A stretch of DNA of 64,000 nucleotides from Bartonella birtlesii IBS 325 (GCF_000273375.1 NZ_CM001557.1:574322-638321); one strand, 5' to 3'. Counted from the first letter of the stretch, positions 50,962 through 61,960 are shown. A program made the numbers and translations. The notes: a model not told the origin generated them from the letters alone.

Positions 50962-52119
50962 ACTTAAACCTTTTATCTTTTCGTTTTGGAAATCTAAGAT
51001 CTGGAAAAATTGAGAACTGATTAAGGAAGCTATGCATATTGCTAGTTAAAGAGATCTGAACAATACGGAAATTATTACAGAATTCATAGAATAAGTTAAG
51101 ATAAAAATTCAAACATTCTTAATATTTGCTTTATTTTTCAAACACTGACACAGCTATATTGGTATTATCATTAAAAAAATATTCAATGACAGATCAATAA
51201 AGAGATTTGCATATAACTCGAAAAACAACTTTAGAATGGATGAAACATATATTAGTGAATCATTCAAATGCAAGAGCACGCAATATTGAGGGTAAGCCAA
51301 TATAGGAGGAATTAATTTATAATTTCACAAACACAAGGTGATTTTGGGGATTTATATTTTTAACTTTTCAGTTTGGTTATAAAGTAGCACTCCCTGATTT
51401 ATTGATCATACAATATTGCGGTAAATAAACATAGGAGCTATATGAGTGTCTATTAATTCCAGATTGTTATGAAATACCAAAAGTTATGCAATTTATTGTT
51501 TCATTAATGAATATTGAGAAAAAAGATTGTATGTTTGGTATTATATTCTTTATGAACACAATTGTATATTATGATAGCTAGCTTATATTTCGTAATTTGA
51601 TTTGGTGAGGGGAATTTGAAAGAGACTGAATGCTTAAGATCATTGTGTTCTACCATTTTTATACTTATGAAGAAGCAAGTGAACACTCTTATTATTTACC
51701 AGCCCTCAATACTGCAAAAGCCCTTGGCACTTGAGAACTTTTATAAGAGACATTGTATTCTTTTCTTACAGTTTTTATATTTATACGTCAGTTGCATTTA
51801 TGATATGCAAGGAGATGATTTTAATTGATTTAAGATAAGGGGGAGTGAAATGAAAGAATTTTGACAATATTTGGAGGTCTCATTCAGTATACGGAACAAG
51901 TATTACCGTTATAAATCAATGTGTTACCTAAAAACTAAGAAAACTCCTACAGGGTAGATGCATAGAGAAAAAATCACTGCTACAATTTAAAAGGGCACGA
52001 AAAAAATAAACAAAGCCAAAAATGACAAAAAACTACCTTCGCCACATCAAACAACCCGGCTAAATACTATATCCATTGTAACTACTAATTTGATTTTCTA
52101 AGATAGCAGAAAAAATACA
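50962..52119. other. Long AT-rich gap between the SH3 gene and rpsU
   Basis: 1158 bp with no credible gene; it contains repeat copy C at 51639-51838. A 70-codon open frame at 51616-51828 coincides with that repeat, lacks a ribosome site, and the homologous copies are not open, so it is not called. The rest looks like decayed sequence. Confidence 0.5.
51639..51838 (+). repeat. Dispersed ~200-nt intergenic repeat, copy C
   Basis: Best match to copy D (61362-61560). Shared runs include TCATTG at the left edge, CTTATGAAGA, ATAAGAGA in the middle, TTCTTACA, and ATTGATTTAAGAT at the right edge, collinear over about 200 nt with few indels. It lies in the gap between the SH3 gene and rpsU. Confidence 0.7.
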
Positions 52120-52353
52120 TTATCTTACTGCAGAAGCCCGACCGTTACTCACAAAACCTTCTCTTTGTGCACGTTTACGAGCAAGCTTACGTGTACGACG
52201 AACAGCTTCAGCCTTTTCACGAGCACGCTTTTCCGATGGTTTTTCATAATAACCACGCATTTTCATTTCACGGAAAATACCTTCACGTTGCATCTTCTTT
52301 TTCAATGCGCGTAGCGCTTGATCAACATTATTATCACGAACGAGTACTTGCAC
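52120..52353 (-). CDS. rpsU: 30S ribosomal protein S21
   Basis: Small basic ribosomal protein at the 30S platform near the mRNA exit, helping initiation. It is 77 residues. [31 protein letters not shown] is the family signature, and the Arg/Lys-rich C-terminus is typical. It starts with GTG at 52353, with AGGA about 8 nt upstream. Single gene. Confidence 0.95.
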   Translation of the reverse strand: MQVLVRDNNVDQALRALKKKMQREGIFREMKMRGYYEKPSEKRAREKAEAVRRTRKLARKRAQREGFVSNGRASAVR

Positions 52354-52550
52354 TATCTATCCTGCTTTTTTTTGGTGTTATAAGTAATAGGAAAAAACCT
52401 AATTGCTTTTAAATAGCATCTAAAAGCAACATATACTACAGAATGCATATCACATAAAGAAGGTGTTTGTCTACATCGCTTTTTAAAATTCTTATCTTTT
52501 TGCTATGAGCTGCTATTCGTTAATGAATGATTGAGTTTACAGATATAAGC

Positions 52551-54224
52551 TTATGAGAGCCCTTGTATATGATCATTTTCGTCAAGATGAATTTTTTCAG
52601 CGATAGGGTAATGGGGTAAGCCAGGCATAGTCATGATATCTCCGCAAATGACAACAATAAAACCTGCACCTGCCAAGAGACGAACTTCACGTACAGGAAT
52701 TTCAAAATCAACAGGAGCACCGTATAGAGTGGGATCAGCAGAAAAGGAATAAGGTGTTTTTGCCATACAAATAGGGTATGTGCCATAACCTTCCTTTTCC
52801 CAACATTCAAGCTGTTTGAGAATAGGATCAGCGATTATAGCTCCACGACCACCATAGAGATTTTTTATAATAGCATTAATTTTTTGAACAAGTGGCAGTG
52901 AATCTTGATACAGAACTTTAAAATGGCAATCTTTTTCTTCAATTAGGGTAACAAGTTCTTGTGCAAGTTCTATAGCACCTTTTCCACCTTGTTTCCAATG
53001 TTTGCAAACAACGGCTTTGTGCCCAGTTGTTGCAACTATTTTTTGTAACATGCTGATTTCAGCATCGCTATCGGTATCAAAATGATTAAGTGCGACAATA
53101 CAAGGGATACCGTAGTGCTCCATGTTTTTTATATGTCGTAAAAGGTTGGCTGCTCCTTCTTTTAAAGCAGTGATATTTTCCTCTGTTAGATTCTTTTTGT
53201 CCACACCACCATTCATTTTTAATGCGCGAATTGTTGCGACAATCACCGTCGCGCTTGGTACAATACCTGTTTGTCGACATTTAATATCAAAAAATTTCTC
53301 TGCTCCAAGATCTGCTCCAAAACCTGCTTCTGTGACAACATAATCGGCGAGTTTTAAAGCGGTTTTTGTTGCTATAACTGAATTACAGCCATGAGCAATA
53401 TTGGCAAAAGGCCCACCGTGAACAAAGACAGCATTATTTTCAATTGTTTGTACAAGATTGGGTTGCATGGCATCTTTAAGAAGAACTGCCATTGCTCCTT
53501 CTACATTGAGATCAGCGACTGTTACTGGTGTTTTATCATAACGATAGGCAACAATAATTTTTTTGAGTCTTTGCGTAAGATTTTCTAAATTTTCGGCAAG
53601 GCAAAAAAGTGCCATAATTTCTGATGCAACAGTAATATCAAAACCTGTCTGACGAGGAAAACCGTTGGTAACCCCGCCCAATGAAGTAACAATATCGCGT
53701 AATGCACGATCATTCATGTCAAGGACTCGTCTCCAAACGATGCGGCGGGGATCAATATTCAGACTATTTCCCCAGTAAATATGGTTATCTATCATTGCGG
53801 CAAGAAGATTATGAGCAGCTGTAATCGCATGAAAATCACCAGTAAAATGCAAATTAAGGTCATCCATCGGTACAACTTGAGCGTAACCACCTCCAGCAGC
53901 ACCACCTTTTATACCAAAACAAGGACCTAAGGATGGTTCTCTCAAGGTAGCTATAGCTTTTTTTCCGATGAGATTGAGAGCATCATTAAGACCAACTGTT
54001 GTTGTCGTTTTTCCTTCTCCAGCAGGCGTTGGGTTAATAGCCGTAACGAGGATAAGTTTACCATCCGGATTTTTATTGAGCGATTTTATGTATGCAGAAG
54101 AAATTTTAGCTTTATCATGTCCATAAGGAATAAGGTTTTCATGTGCGATACCAATTTTTTGTGCAATTTCAGTGATGTGTTGCTTGTGAGCTGTGCGAGC
54201 AATTTCAATATCTGTTTTGTGCAT
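52551..54224 (-). CDS. fhs: Formate-tetrahydrofolate ligase
   Basis: ATP-dependent synthesis of 10-formyl-THF from formate, feeding purine and initiator-tRNA formylation. It is 557 residues. The P-loop [14 protein letters not shown] is near residue 65, then [22 protein letters not shown] near 95, [17 protein letters not shown] near 130, and the C-terminal [22 protein letters not shown]. Single gene; no folD or purU nearby. Confidence 0.96.
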   Translation of the reverse strand: MHKTDIEIARTAHKQHITEIAQKIGIAHENLIPYGHDKAKISSAYIKSLNKNPDGKLILVTAINPTPAGEGKTTTTVGLNDALNLIGKKAIATLREPSLGPCFGIKGGAAGGGYAQVVPMDDLNLHFTGDFHAITAAHNLLAAMIDNHIYWGNSLNIDPRRIVWRRVLDMNDRALRDIVTSLGGVTNGFPRQTGFDITVASEIMALFCLAENLENLTQRLKKIIVAYRYDKTPVTVADLNVEGAMAVLLKDAMQPNLVQTIENNAVFVHGGPFANIAHGCNSVIATKTALKLADYVVTEAGFGADLGAEKFFDIKCRQTGIVPSATVIVATIRALKMNGGVDKKNLTEENITALKEGAANLLRHIKNMEHYGIPCIVALNHFDTDSDAEISMLQKIVATTGHKAVVCKHWKQGGKGAIELAQELVTLIEEKDCHFKVLYQDSLPLVQKINAIIKNLYGGRGAIIADPILKQLECWEKEGYGTYPICMAKTPYSFSADPTLYGAPVDFEIPVREVRLLAGAGFIVVICGDIMTMPGLPHYPIAEKIHLDENDHIQGLS

Positions 54225-54768
54225 GGAAAGATTCTTTAAATTTGGCTTTTGTTGATATTAAGAGTGTGTACTATAATCAGATGGAAGAACCTATAGAATA
54301 TAGAGTTATAAGATATCATAGAGGTCGATAACATACTGTGCAAGAGGGAAAAATAAAGCGGAAAAAACAAGCAGTTTTAAGTTTTCAGAAAAAAAATTGC
54401 TATATTGTTCGTTCTAAAAAGCTTTTAAAAAGAATACAGAATTTAGAAAAAATGACATCAAGGTCTTAAACTTTTCACAGGAGCGTCCTGTTGGGATTTT
54501 TGATTTCCAGATGATTTATCCTTTCAAGGCTTCTTATAAAGAATATTATAACTCTAAAATTTTGTAAAAGAAATCTAAGACTTTTTTCTTTCAGGCGTAT
54601 AAACCATATTGGAAGTCTTATACATCTAAAAATATCTCAGAAAGCTGTTCTGATTAACAAACAAAAGAGCGGGCATTATATTTTCTAACAATGCAACCAG
54701 GACAAAAAGGAAAACGCCTCAATAAGAAAAACATCCTCTTAAATATTGAAAAATGGAGACCGAAAGAA
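54225..54768. other. Gap between fhs and tRNA-Arg, no gene seen
   Basis: 544 bp of AT-rich DNA upstream of fhs. It should contain the fhs promoter; no gene, repeat copy or clear hairpin was recognised. Confidence 0.45.
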
Positions 54769-54845
54769 TGGCGCACCCGAAGAGATTCGAACTCCTGACC
54801 CCCAGATTCGTAGTCTGGTGCTCTATCCAGCTGAGCTACGGGTGC
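54769..54845 (-). tRNA. tRNA-Arg (anticodon ACG)
   Basis: 77-nt cloverleaf on the minus strand with encoded CCA. The acceptor is GCACCCG/CGGGTGC, the D arm GCTCAGCTGGATAGAGC, the anticodon stem CCAGA/TCTGG with loop CTACGAA (ACG), and the T arm contains GTTCGAATC. The ACG anticodon would be read as ICG after TadA editing. Confidence 0.97.
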
Positions 54846-55210
54846 ATAGATTTTCAATTTTCTATCTTATTACGACAAAGGGTTCCTAATCGTTTCATGG
54901 AGGAATTGCAAGTGAAACTTGGTGAAAATAAAAATTTTATCTTTTTGTGGATGTAATATTTTTAAAAAAGCTCCTGTATATTTCCGATTTTACTGAGATT
55001 TTGTACGATAATTCCTTTGAATATGTGAACGATAGTTAACTTGACGTTTTATTTTATGAAAGATAGTCAAGCAAAAGATGAGATATGTTTTTTACGGTGG
55101 GGGGGTAAGATACACTACCTGCAGTTCAGTTTTTATATGAAACTCGGATGTAACTGTTGAGAACTGTTTCAGACAAGTTGACATATTCACGATACAGCAA
55201 GGTTAGAATC
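54846..55210. other. Gap before the RND efflux genes
   Basis: 365 bp between divergent tRNA-Arg and the efflux adaptor. It should hold both promoters; no regulator gene (TetR or MarR type) is present. No gene was recognised. Confidence 0.45.
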
Positions 55211-56341
55211 ATGAAGCTGTTAAAAAAGACCTTTCCACTGGTATTTCTCGTTCTCATTTTGATGATTACTTATTGGGCAGGGAAAAAAAGTTCACAACAA
55301 CACATTTCTATAATGGATAAAGCGACAAATGCATCACATGAAATCTCAAAAATGCCCACCGGAAAGCCACCAACAAATGTGATTGTTGATCTTGTAAAAA
55401 TTGAAGATTTTTATGAACAGCTAAACGCGCTTGGCAGTGGACAGGCATTAGCTTCGGTGGAATTAACGCCTTGGTCATCAGGTATTATAGATAAGATTTT
55501 TGTGTCAGCTGGCATGAGGGTACAAGCAGGTGATGTACTTGTAAAACTCGATTCCAAAAAGGAACAAATAGCAGCTGAAAAAGCGAAAGTACAACGTGAT
55601 AATAGTGCATTAACACTTTCTCGTATCCTTAAGTTACGTGCCAGTAAGACAGCAACAGAGGTTCAGGAAATTACTGCGCGCTTAGAGCTAGATAACGCAA
55701 ATTTGATATTGCGTAATGCTGAATTAGATCTTGATCGGCGAACAATTCGTGCACCAATTAGCGGAGTTGTAGGTATTTTACCCATTGATGAGGGCAATGC
55801 TGTGACTGTTAATACTGTCATAGGACGAATTGAAAATAGAGAAGGTATTTTAGTTGATATATGGGTTCCTGAACGCTACGCATCACATGTTCATAAAGGG
55901 GATAAGGTGATGGCAACATTAACGGCGCAGCCAGATAAAACTTTTGTTGGTCATATTTATGCAATTGATAACGTTATTAATCCGGAAAGTCGCACACTTC
56001 ATGTTCAGATTGCAATCAAGAACGAAAAAGATACCCTTATGTCTGGTATGTCTTTTACAACAACGCTTAAATTTTATGGTGGTTCTTTTCCTGTGGTAAA
56101 TCCTCTTGCCATTCAATGGAATAGTAAGGGATCATTCGTTTGGCGTGTAAGAGAGGGAAAAGTAGAGTCCATTCCAGTATCAATTATTCAGCATAAAACA
56201 GATCAGGTATTTGTGAAAGCGTCTTTAGAAAATGGTGATAAAATTGTGATTCAAGGAGTTCAGATGCTTTATCCAGGAAGTAGGGTTATTTTGAATGATA
56301 TTACGACCCATCAACAAAAACAATCAGAAGCTAATGGGTAG
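55211..56341 (+). CDS. RND efflux periplasmic adaptor (membrane fusion protein)
   Basis: Links an inner-membrane RND pump to an outer-membrane channel. It is 376 residues from ATG 55211 (MKLLKKTFPLVF); TTG 55157 is less likely. An N-terminal membrane anchor (FPLVFLVLILMITYWAG) is followed by a lipoyl half-motif (IIDKIFVSAGMRVQAGDVLVKLD), a short coiled-coil hairpin (residues 120-165), the second lipoyl half (RRTIRAPISGVVGIL), and beta-barrel and membrane-proximal domains. Eight nt before the pump gene, so one operon. The substrate is unknown. Confidence 0.92.
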   Translation: MKLLKKTFPLVFLVLILMITYWAGKKSSQQHISIMDKATNASHEISKMPTGKPPTNVIVDLVKIEDFYEQLNALGSGQALASVELTPWSSGIIDKIFVSAGMRVQAGDVLVKLDSKKEQIAAEKAKVQRDNSALTLSRILKLRASKTATEVQEITARLELDNANLILRNAELDLDRRTIRAPISGVVGILPIDEGNAVTVNTVIGRIENREGILVDIWVPERYASHVHKGDKVMATLTAQPDKTFVGHIYAIDNVINPESRTLHVQIAIKNEKDTLMSGMSFTTTLKFYGGSFPVVNPLAIQWNSKGSFVWRVREGKVESIPVSIIQHKTDQVFVKASLENGDKIVIQGVQMLYPGSRVILNDITTHQQKQSEANG

Positions 56342-56349
56342 AATATATA

Positions 56350-59300
56350 ATGACTGGAGAGTTGAAAAAAGAACTTCTTTTAGCACAACCAAAACAAGGT
56401 GGTAATATCGCCTTATTTATTCGCAGACCAGTTTTAACCTTTGTCTTGAATGCGATGATTTTGCTTGCGGGATTTGCTGCATGGATGAATGTTGATGTGC
56501 GTGAATTGCCAGATGTAGATATGCCAGTGACGACAATAGTGACAACTTTTTCTGGTGCATCAGCAGAAACCATTGATCGTGAAATTACAAAAGTTATAGA
56601 GGATACAGTATCTCGCGTTGCAGGAGTGAAGACAATTTCTTCAACATCTTCTTTTGGACGTTCTCTTGTACAGATTACGTTCCATGTTGGCGTTGATTTG
56701 AATATTGCGGCATCTGATATTCGAGAAGCTCTTTCTCGTATTTCATATTCTCTTCCTCAAGATGCAGATGCACCTTTGATTATTAAAGCAGATGCAGATG
56801 CATCTGCAATGATGTATATCGTTGTGACGTCATCAACGATGAATATTGATGATTTGACAACGATTGTAGATGAGCAAATTGTTGATGCGCTTTCTGCTGT
56901 TGAAGGTGTTGGTGATGTGCAAATTGCCAGTGCACATACGAAGATTTTTCAAATTGATATTGATCAGACAAAACTCGCAAGTTATGGTTTGACAATAGCA
57001 GATATTTCGCGTGTTCTTTCCAATATGTCTATAGATGCCCCTGTAGGATCATTAAGAAATTCTAAACAGGCTTTGGTTGTGCGTGCAACCGCTCGTTTGA
57101 CGACACCAGAAGCTTTTGAAAAAGTTATGTTAAAACCTCATGTAAGTGTTGGAGATGTTGCACATGTGACTTTATCACCAGATACAGAAAAGGTTATTCT
57201 TCGCATTAATGGAAAAACAGGCGTTGGATTAGGAATTATACGTAAAGCACAATCTAACACTCTTAATATTTCTGAAGGGGTTCAAGAAGTTCTCAAGCAT
57301 CTTAAAACTATACTTCCATCTTCTGTACATGTAGATATTATTAATGATGATGCAATCTTTATTAAAAGTGCACTCCATGAGGTTGAGGTTGCGTTATTCA
57401 TTGCTATATTGAGTGTTATTTTTGTTATCTTTCTTTTCTTGAGGGATTTTCGTATAACACTTGTTCCTGCTTTATCTATTCCGATCGCTTTGATTGGCAC
57501 AATTGCGGCGATTTATCTTGTAGGGTTTTCATTGAATATTCTCACCTTTTTAGGACTTGTTTTGGCAACAGGGCTTGTTGTGGATGATGCTATAGTTGTT
57601 CTAGAAAACATTGTTCGATGGCGAAATATGGGGTTAGGAACACGATCTTCAGCAGTTTTGGGAACGCGAGAAGTGTTTTTTGCTGTTGTGGCGACGACAT
57701 TTACTTTGGTTGCTGTTTTTGTGCCAATTTCTTTTCTTCCTGGACAGGTAGGTGGACTTTTTAGAGAATTTGGTTTTGTTCTAGCAATTTCTGTATTGCT
57801 TTCTTCTATTGTTGCGTTGACTCTTTGTCCTATGCTTGTTTCCCGCTTTCTTAAAGCGCAAATTAAAGAGAATGAAGAAAAAACGCATCGTTTTATTTTT
57901 CTGGACAATTTAGGAGCGTTTTTCAGTAGAAACTATGCTTATTATTTGCATAAATGTTTAAATCATCCTTGGATTGTCGTATTCTCTTCACTTGTTTTTT
58001 TAGCGCTATGTGCTGGAAGTTATATGAAAATACAAAAAGAACTTACACCTGAAGAAGATAGAGGTGTTGTACTTATGGTTATTAATGGACCTCAAGGGGT
58101 TTCAACACAATATCTCAATAAGCAGGTTGAGCAAATTGCAGCAAGTTTAAAACCATTGTATGATTCTGGTGAAATTGCTAACAGTTACTCCATTGCAGGA
58201 ATTGGTGGATCACCTAATACAGCTTTTCTCGTTTTATTATTTTCTGCTTGGGAAAAGCGTACGCGTAGTCAACAAGAAATTGTAAAAGATATTAATGTAA
58301 AACTGAAATCTTTTCCGGCAGTATTTGCATTTATTGCCCAAGGGAATTCTTTAGGGATTTCTGGAACTGGGCAAGGATTGCAATTTGCAATCCTTGGAAA
58401 TAATTACACCAATTTGCAATCTATTGCTGATAAGCTTGTAAGTATTTTGCAAAAAGATTCCCGTTTTATTCGTCCACGGCTTGCTGTTGATGCAACACAA
58501 CCACAATTTTTTATTGAAATTAATCGAGAAAGGGTGTCTGATTTAGGCATTAATATCACCAATATTAGCGATGTTTTACAAACAATTTTGGATGGGAAGA
58601 AAATAGGTTCTATTCACGTTAATAACCGTTCTTATGATGTGAAGCTTACTTCGCGTAAAAATTCTATTAATAATCCTGCTGATTTGGAAAATATTTTCTT
58701 AAAAACAAAAAATAATAAATATGTTCCTCTCTCAGTTGTTGCAAATTTGCATGAAAAAGCTATTGCACCCCAATTAAAACGAGAAGAACGCATGAATGCT
58801 GTTGTCTTAAGCACCAATCTTGCACCCACTTTTGCTTTAGGACAAGCTTATCAGGTTGTTCAAGAAAGTGCTTCTTCTCTGTTGTCTGATGGAGAGTATA
58901 TTATTCCTTTAGGGAGTGCCGCAACGCTTAATGAAACCTTTTCAAATTTCATCGTTGTTTTTGGTGTTGCTTTTATCATTATTTTATTAGTCTTGGCAGC
59001 GCAGTTTGAAAGCTTTATTTCAGGCTTTATTATTATGGCTACTGTACCATTAGGGCTTGGTTGTGCCGCAATTGCTATGCTTTTGAGCGGCGTAAGCCTT
59101 AATATTTATAGTCAAATTGGTTTGATTTTGTTGATTGGGATTATGGCTAAGAATGGCATTCTTATTGTTGAGTTTGCAGATCAGTTGCGTGATCAGGGTA
59201 AGAGTGTTCGTAAAGCTATAGAAGAGGCAGCAAATATTCGTCTTCGTCCGGTTTGTATGACGATGATTTGTGCTATTTTGGGAGGGATTCCTTTGGTTTT

Positions 59301-59484
59301 AGCAAAAGGTGCTGGTGCAGAAGCGCGTGTAGCCTTGGGTTGGGTAATTGTTGGTGGTTTAGGTTTGGCAACATTTGTCACCCTTTATGTAACACCTGTT
59401 GTTTATCTTTTACTTGGGCGTTTTATAACTCCAAAAGCAGAAGAAAGTCTGCGTTTATCAAAAGAATTAAGCCAAGTGAAATAA
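56350..59484 (+). CDS. RND multidrug efflux pump (AcrB family)
   Basis: Proton-driven inner-membrane pump of the HAE1 type, 1044 residues, the normal length. Twelve membrane helices flank two large periplasmic loops. The proton-relay Asp pair is in VVDDAIVVLEN near residues 411-412, and the partner Lys in LLIGIMAKNGILIVEFADQ near 935. N-terminal FIRRPVLTFVLNAMI is typical. No outer-membrane factor is encoded here, so it probably uses a TolC-like protein made elsewhere. It could export drugs, bile-like or host compounds; the substrate cannot be read from the sequence. Confidence 0.95.
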   Translation: MTGELKKELLLAQPKQGGNIALFIRRPVLTFVLNAMILLAGFAAWMNVDVRELPDVDMPVTTIVTTFSGASAETIDREITKVIEDTVSRVAGVKTISSTSSFGRSLVQITFHVGVDLNIAASDIREALSRISYSLPQDADAPLIIKADADASAMMYIVVTSSTMNIDDLTTIVDEQIVDALSAVEGVGDVQIASAHTKIFQIDIDQTKLASYGLTIADISRVLSNMSIDAPVGSLRNSKQALVVRATARLTTPEAFEKVMLKPHVSVGDVAHVTLSPDTEKVILRINGKTGVGLGIIRKAQSNTLNISEGVQEVLKHLKTILPSSVHVDIINDDAIFIKSALHEVEVALFIAILSVIFVIFLFLRDFRITLVPALSIPIALIGTIAAIYLVGFSLNILTFLGLVLATGLVVDDAIVVLENIVRWRNMGLGTRSSAVLGTREVFFAVVATTFTLVAVFVPISFLPGQVGGLFREFGFVLAISVLLSSIVALTLCPMLVSRFLKAQIKENEEKTHRFIFLDNLGAFFSRNYAYYLHKCLNHPWIVVFSSLVFLALCAGSYMKIQKELTPEEDRGVVLMVINGPQGVSTQYLNKQVEQIAASLKPLYDSGEIANSYSIAGIGGSPNTAFLVLLFSAWEKRTRSQQEIVKDINVKLKSFPAVFAFIAQGNSLGISGTGQGLQFAILGNNYTNLQSIADKLVSILQKDSRFIRPRLAVDATQPQFFIEINRERVSDLGINITNISDVLQTILDGKKIGSIHVNNRSYDVKLTSRKNSINNPADLENIFLKTKNNKYVPLSVVANLHEKAIAPQLKREERMNAVVLSTNLAPTFALGQAYQVVQESASSLLSDGEYIIPLGSAATLNETFSNFIVVFGVAFIIILLVLAAQFESFISGFIIMATVPLGLGCAAIAMLLSGVSLNIYSQIGLILLIGIMAKNGILIVEFADQLRDQGKSVRKAIEEAANIRLRPVCMTMICAILGGIPLVLAKGAGAEARVALGWVIVGGLGLATFVTLYVTPVVYLLLGRFITPKAEESLRLSKELSQVK

Positions 59485-59679
59485 TATTTGGGGTGGGAAA
59501 GCTTTGATTTTTTTACTTTTGTTTTTAAAATGTCGTTTTCGGGTCTTATCTTTCTATTTTTGTACTCCTTCATTATTGTATGCGAGCAATAAAAATGGCT
59601 AGCAAATAAGGAGGCGCTCTCTGTTTTGTTATTGTTTGTATATAGATTTCATTGTCAATGATAATGGGGAAATAAGACC

Positions 59680-61344
59680 ATGAGAGATGGCTTGTTGATT
59701 CGAAATAAAAGAGCTTTTGAAGCAGCTTTGCAGGCTTTAAGAGAACACGCCACAAAAGGGGGGGTGCATAATATCCGTAGGCATTTTTTAGAAGATGCGC
59801 AACGCTTTTCCCATTTTTCTTTAAAACTTGATGATCTCCTTTTTGATTTTTCGAAATGTGGTGTGACATTAAAAACATTGCAACTGCTAGATGATTTAGC
59901 TGTTGCAGCAGATGTATTGGGTAGGCGTGAAGCGATGTTTTCCGGTCAGTCCATTAATACAACGGAAAAACGCTCAGTTCTTCATGTTGCATTACGTTTG
60001 CCTGCTGATGAAGTTTTCATGTTGGATAACCATGATTTAGTTAAGGATATTCAAACTGTTCTTAATGATATGGAAAAATTTTCAAAAAAAGTACGTAATG
60101 GCAACTATAGGGGAAGCAGTGGCGAGAAGATAAGTGATGTTGTTAACATTGGTATTGGTGGTTCTGATCTTGGACCTGCTATGGTCACACGTGCTTTAAA
60201 ACCTTATCATGATGGTCCATATTGCCATTTTGTTTCTAATGCTGACAGTGCACATATTTCTGATATTCTCTCTGTTTTGAATCCGGCAACAACACTATTT
60301 GTCATTGCTTCTAAGACTTTTACGACAGCTGAAACAATGGTAAATGCGCAAGTTGCGCGTCAATGGATTCGCTCACATTTAGGAGAAAAGACTGTTGGTA
60401 GACATTTTGTTGCTGTTTCGAGTGCTCTTGATAAAGTGGCAGAATTTAACATAGATTTTGCAAAAGTTTTTCGATTTTGGGATTGGGTTGGAGGGCGTTA
60501 TTCAATTTGGTCTGCCGTTGGTTTTGTTGTGATGTTAGCAATAGGAGAACAGAATTTTCGCCAATTTCTCAAAGGTGCTCTACAAATGGATCAACATTTT
60601 AAAACTGCGCCTTTGCATGAAAATATTCCTATTCGATTTGCTCTTTTAGGGTTCTGGCATCGTGTTATTTGTGGTTATGCATCACGTGCTGTCATTCCCT
60701 ATGCACAGCGTTTGGCGCATTTTCCAGCTTATTTGCAACAACTTGATATGGAATCAAATGGTAAGCGGATTTCTTTGGATGGCAAACCATTAAATTTTTC
60801 AAGTAGTCCAGTTGTTTGGGGAAATTCAGGGACAAATGGTCAACATGCTTTTTTTCAGTTTTTGCATCAAGGAACAGATATCATTCCTGTAGAATTTATT
60901 TTGTTTGTAAAAGGGCATGAGAAAAATTTATATTCTATGCATGAAATGTTAATCGCAAATTGTTTAGCGCAATCAAAGGCTCTCATAAAAGGACGCAGTG
61001 TCGAAGATACTCGGCGTATCCTTTTAAAAAATGGTATGAATGAGTATGAAGCAGACAATTTAGCACCTCATAGAAGTTTTGAGGGAAATCGGCCTAATAT
61101 TATGTTGGTTCAGGATTTGCTGACACCTTTTGCACTTGGTCGTCTCATTGCACTTTATGAACATCGCATTTTTGTCGAAGGCATTTTGATGAATATTAAT
61201 TCATTTGATCAATGGGGTGTAGAACTTGGTAAAGAATTAGCAAATGAATTATTACCAATACTGCGTAGAGAAAACAAAGCAGATAAACGCGATAGTTCAA
61301 CATTAGGATTGTTGGCACATATTCAAGCAAGACGTGCAGAATAA
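59680..61344 (+). CDS. pgi: Glucose-6-phosphate isomerase
   Basis: Interconverts glucose-6-phosphate and fructose-6-phosphate. It is 554 residues. The signature stretches are GIGGSDLGPAMVTRAL (near 160), the SKTFTTAETM phosphate loop (near 210), WDWVGGRYSIWSAVG (near 268), MESNGKRI with the catalytic Glu (near 356), and HQGTDIIPVEF (near 390). It stands alone, 195 bp after the pump gene. Confidence 0.96.
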   Translation: MRDGLLIRNKRAFEAALQALREHATKGGVHNIRRHFLEDAQRFSHFSLKLDDLLFDFSKCGVTLKTLQLLDDLAVAADVLGRREAMFSGQSINTTEKRSVLHVALRLPADEVFMLDNHDLVKDIQTVLNDMEKFSKKVRNGNYRGSSGEKISDVVNIGIGGSDLGPAMVTRALKPYHDGPYCHFVSNADSAHISDILSVLNPATTLFVIASKTFTTAETMVNAQVARQWIRSHLGEKTVGRHFVAVSSALDKVAEFNIDFAKVFRFWDWVGGRYSIWSAVGFVVMLAIGEQNFRQFLKGALQMDQHFKTAPLHENIPIRFALLGFWHRVICGYASRAVIPYAQRLAHFPAYLQQLDMESNGKRISLDGKPLNFSSSPVVWGNSGTNGQHAFFQFLHQGTDIIPVEFILFVKGHEKNLYSMHEMLIANCLAQSKALIKGRSVEDTRRILLKNGMNEYEADNLAPHRSFEGNRPNIMLVQDLLTPFALGRLIALYEHRIFVEGILMNINSFDQWGVELGKELANELLPILRRENKADKRDSSTLGLLAHIQARRAE

Positions 61345-61361
61345 TGCAGAATCTGCAAAAT

Positions 61362-61560
61362 TCATTGCGTGGCACCATCTTTACGCTTATGAAGATGCAA
61401 TCTGGCACTATCATTCTATTTATCAATTCAAAATATCATGATAATTCTTATATTTAAGAGAATTGATAAGAGATATTTTTCTTTCTTACATGATTTTATT
61501 CATAGTCTATGCTGCTTATGACATGTAAAGGAATGGATTGATTGATTTAAGATGCATAAG
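61362..61560 (+). repeat. Dispersed ~200-nt intergenic repeat, copy D
   Basis: Begins about 18 nt after the pgi stop, in the gap between convergent pgi and tRNA-Ser. It carries GGCACCATCTTTACGCTTAT and GAAGATG at the left end, AATTGATAAGAGATAT in the middle, and TTATGACATG plus ATTGATTTAAGAT at the right end, matching copies A-C. The remaining gap to 61870 holds nothing recognised. Confidence 0.7.
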
Positions 61561-61870
61561 AGGTGATGAGATAGAAGTGCATGATAATTCACTCTTTTAT
61601 GTACATTTTTTGCCATGAATATATTATTTTCTAGATTGGTTTTTTAAGACTACACCATTAAATTTTAAACGCCAAGACGTTTCTATTCTGAATCGCGACC
61701 ATGATGTTGAGAAACCATCAGCTTTTTATGTGCTATGGATATTTTCCTTTAATCCTCTCTCTTCTTTGAGAGAATTCTTTAAAAATCTTTTGAAAGGAAT
61801 GCATTGGTATAAGGTTTGCCAATAAACAGCATCGGAGATAATTAACAAAGATTATCTTAGCTCATATTTT

Positions 61871-61960
61871 TGGCGGAGAGAGAGGGATTTGAACCCCCGA
61901 TAGAGTCACCCCTATGCCGCATTTCGAGTGCGGTGCTTTCAACCACTCAGCCATCTCTCC
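61871..61960 (-). tRNA. tRNA-Ser (anticodon CGA)
   Basis: 90-nt type II tRNA on the minus strand with encoded CCA. The acceptor is GGAGAGA/TCTCTCC, the anticodon stem CCGCA/TGCGG with loop CTCGAAA (CGA), a long variable arm (GCATAGGGGTGACTCTATC region), and a T arm with GGTTCAAATCC. Confidence 0.97.

Noticed and set aside
51616..51828. 70-codon open frame
   Set aside because: It overlaps repeat copy C; the homologous stretches in copies B and D are full of stops, so there is no sign of coding.
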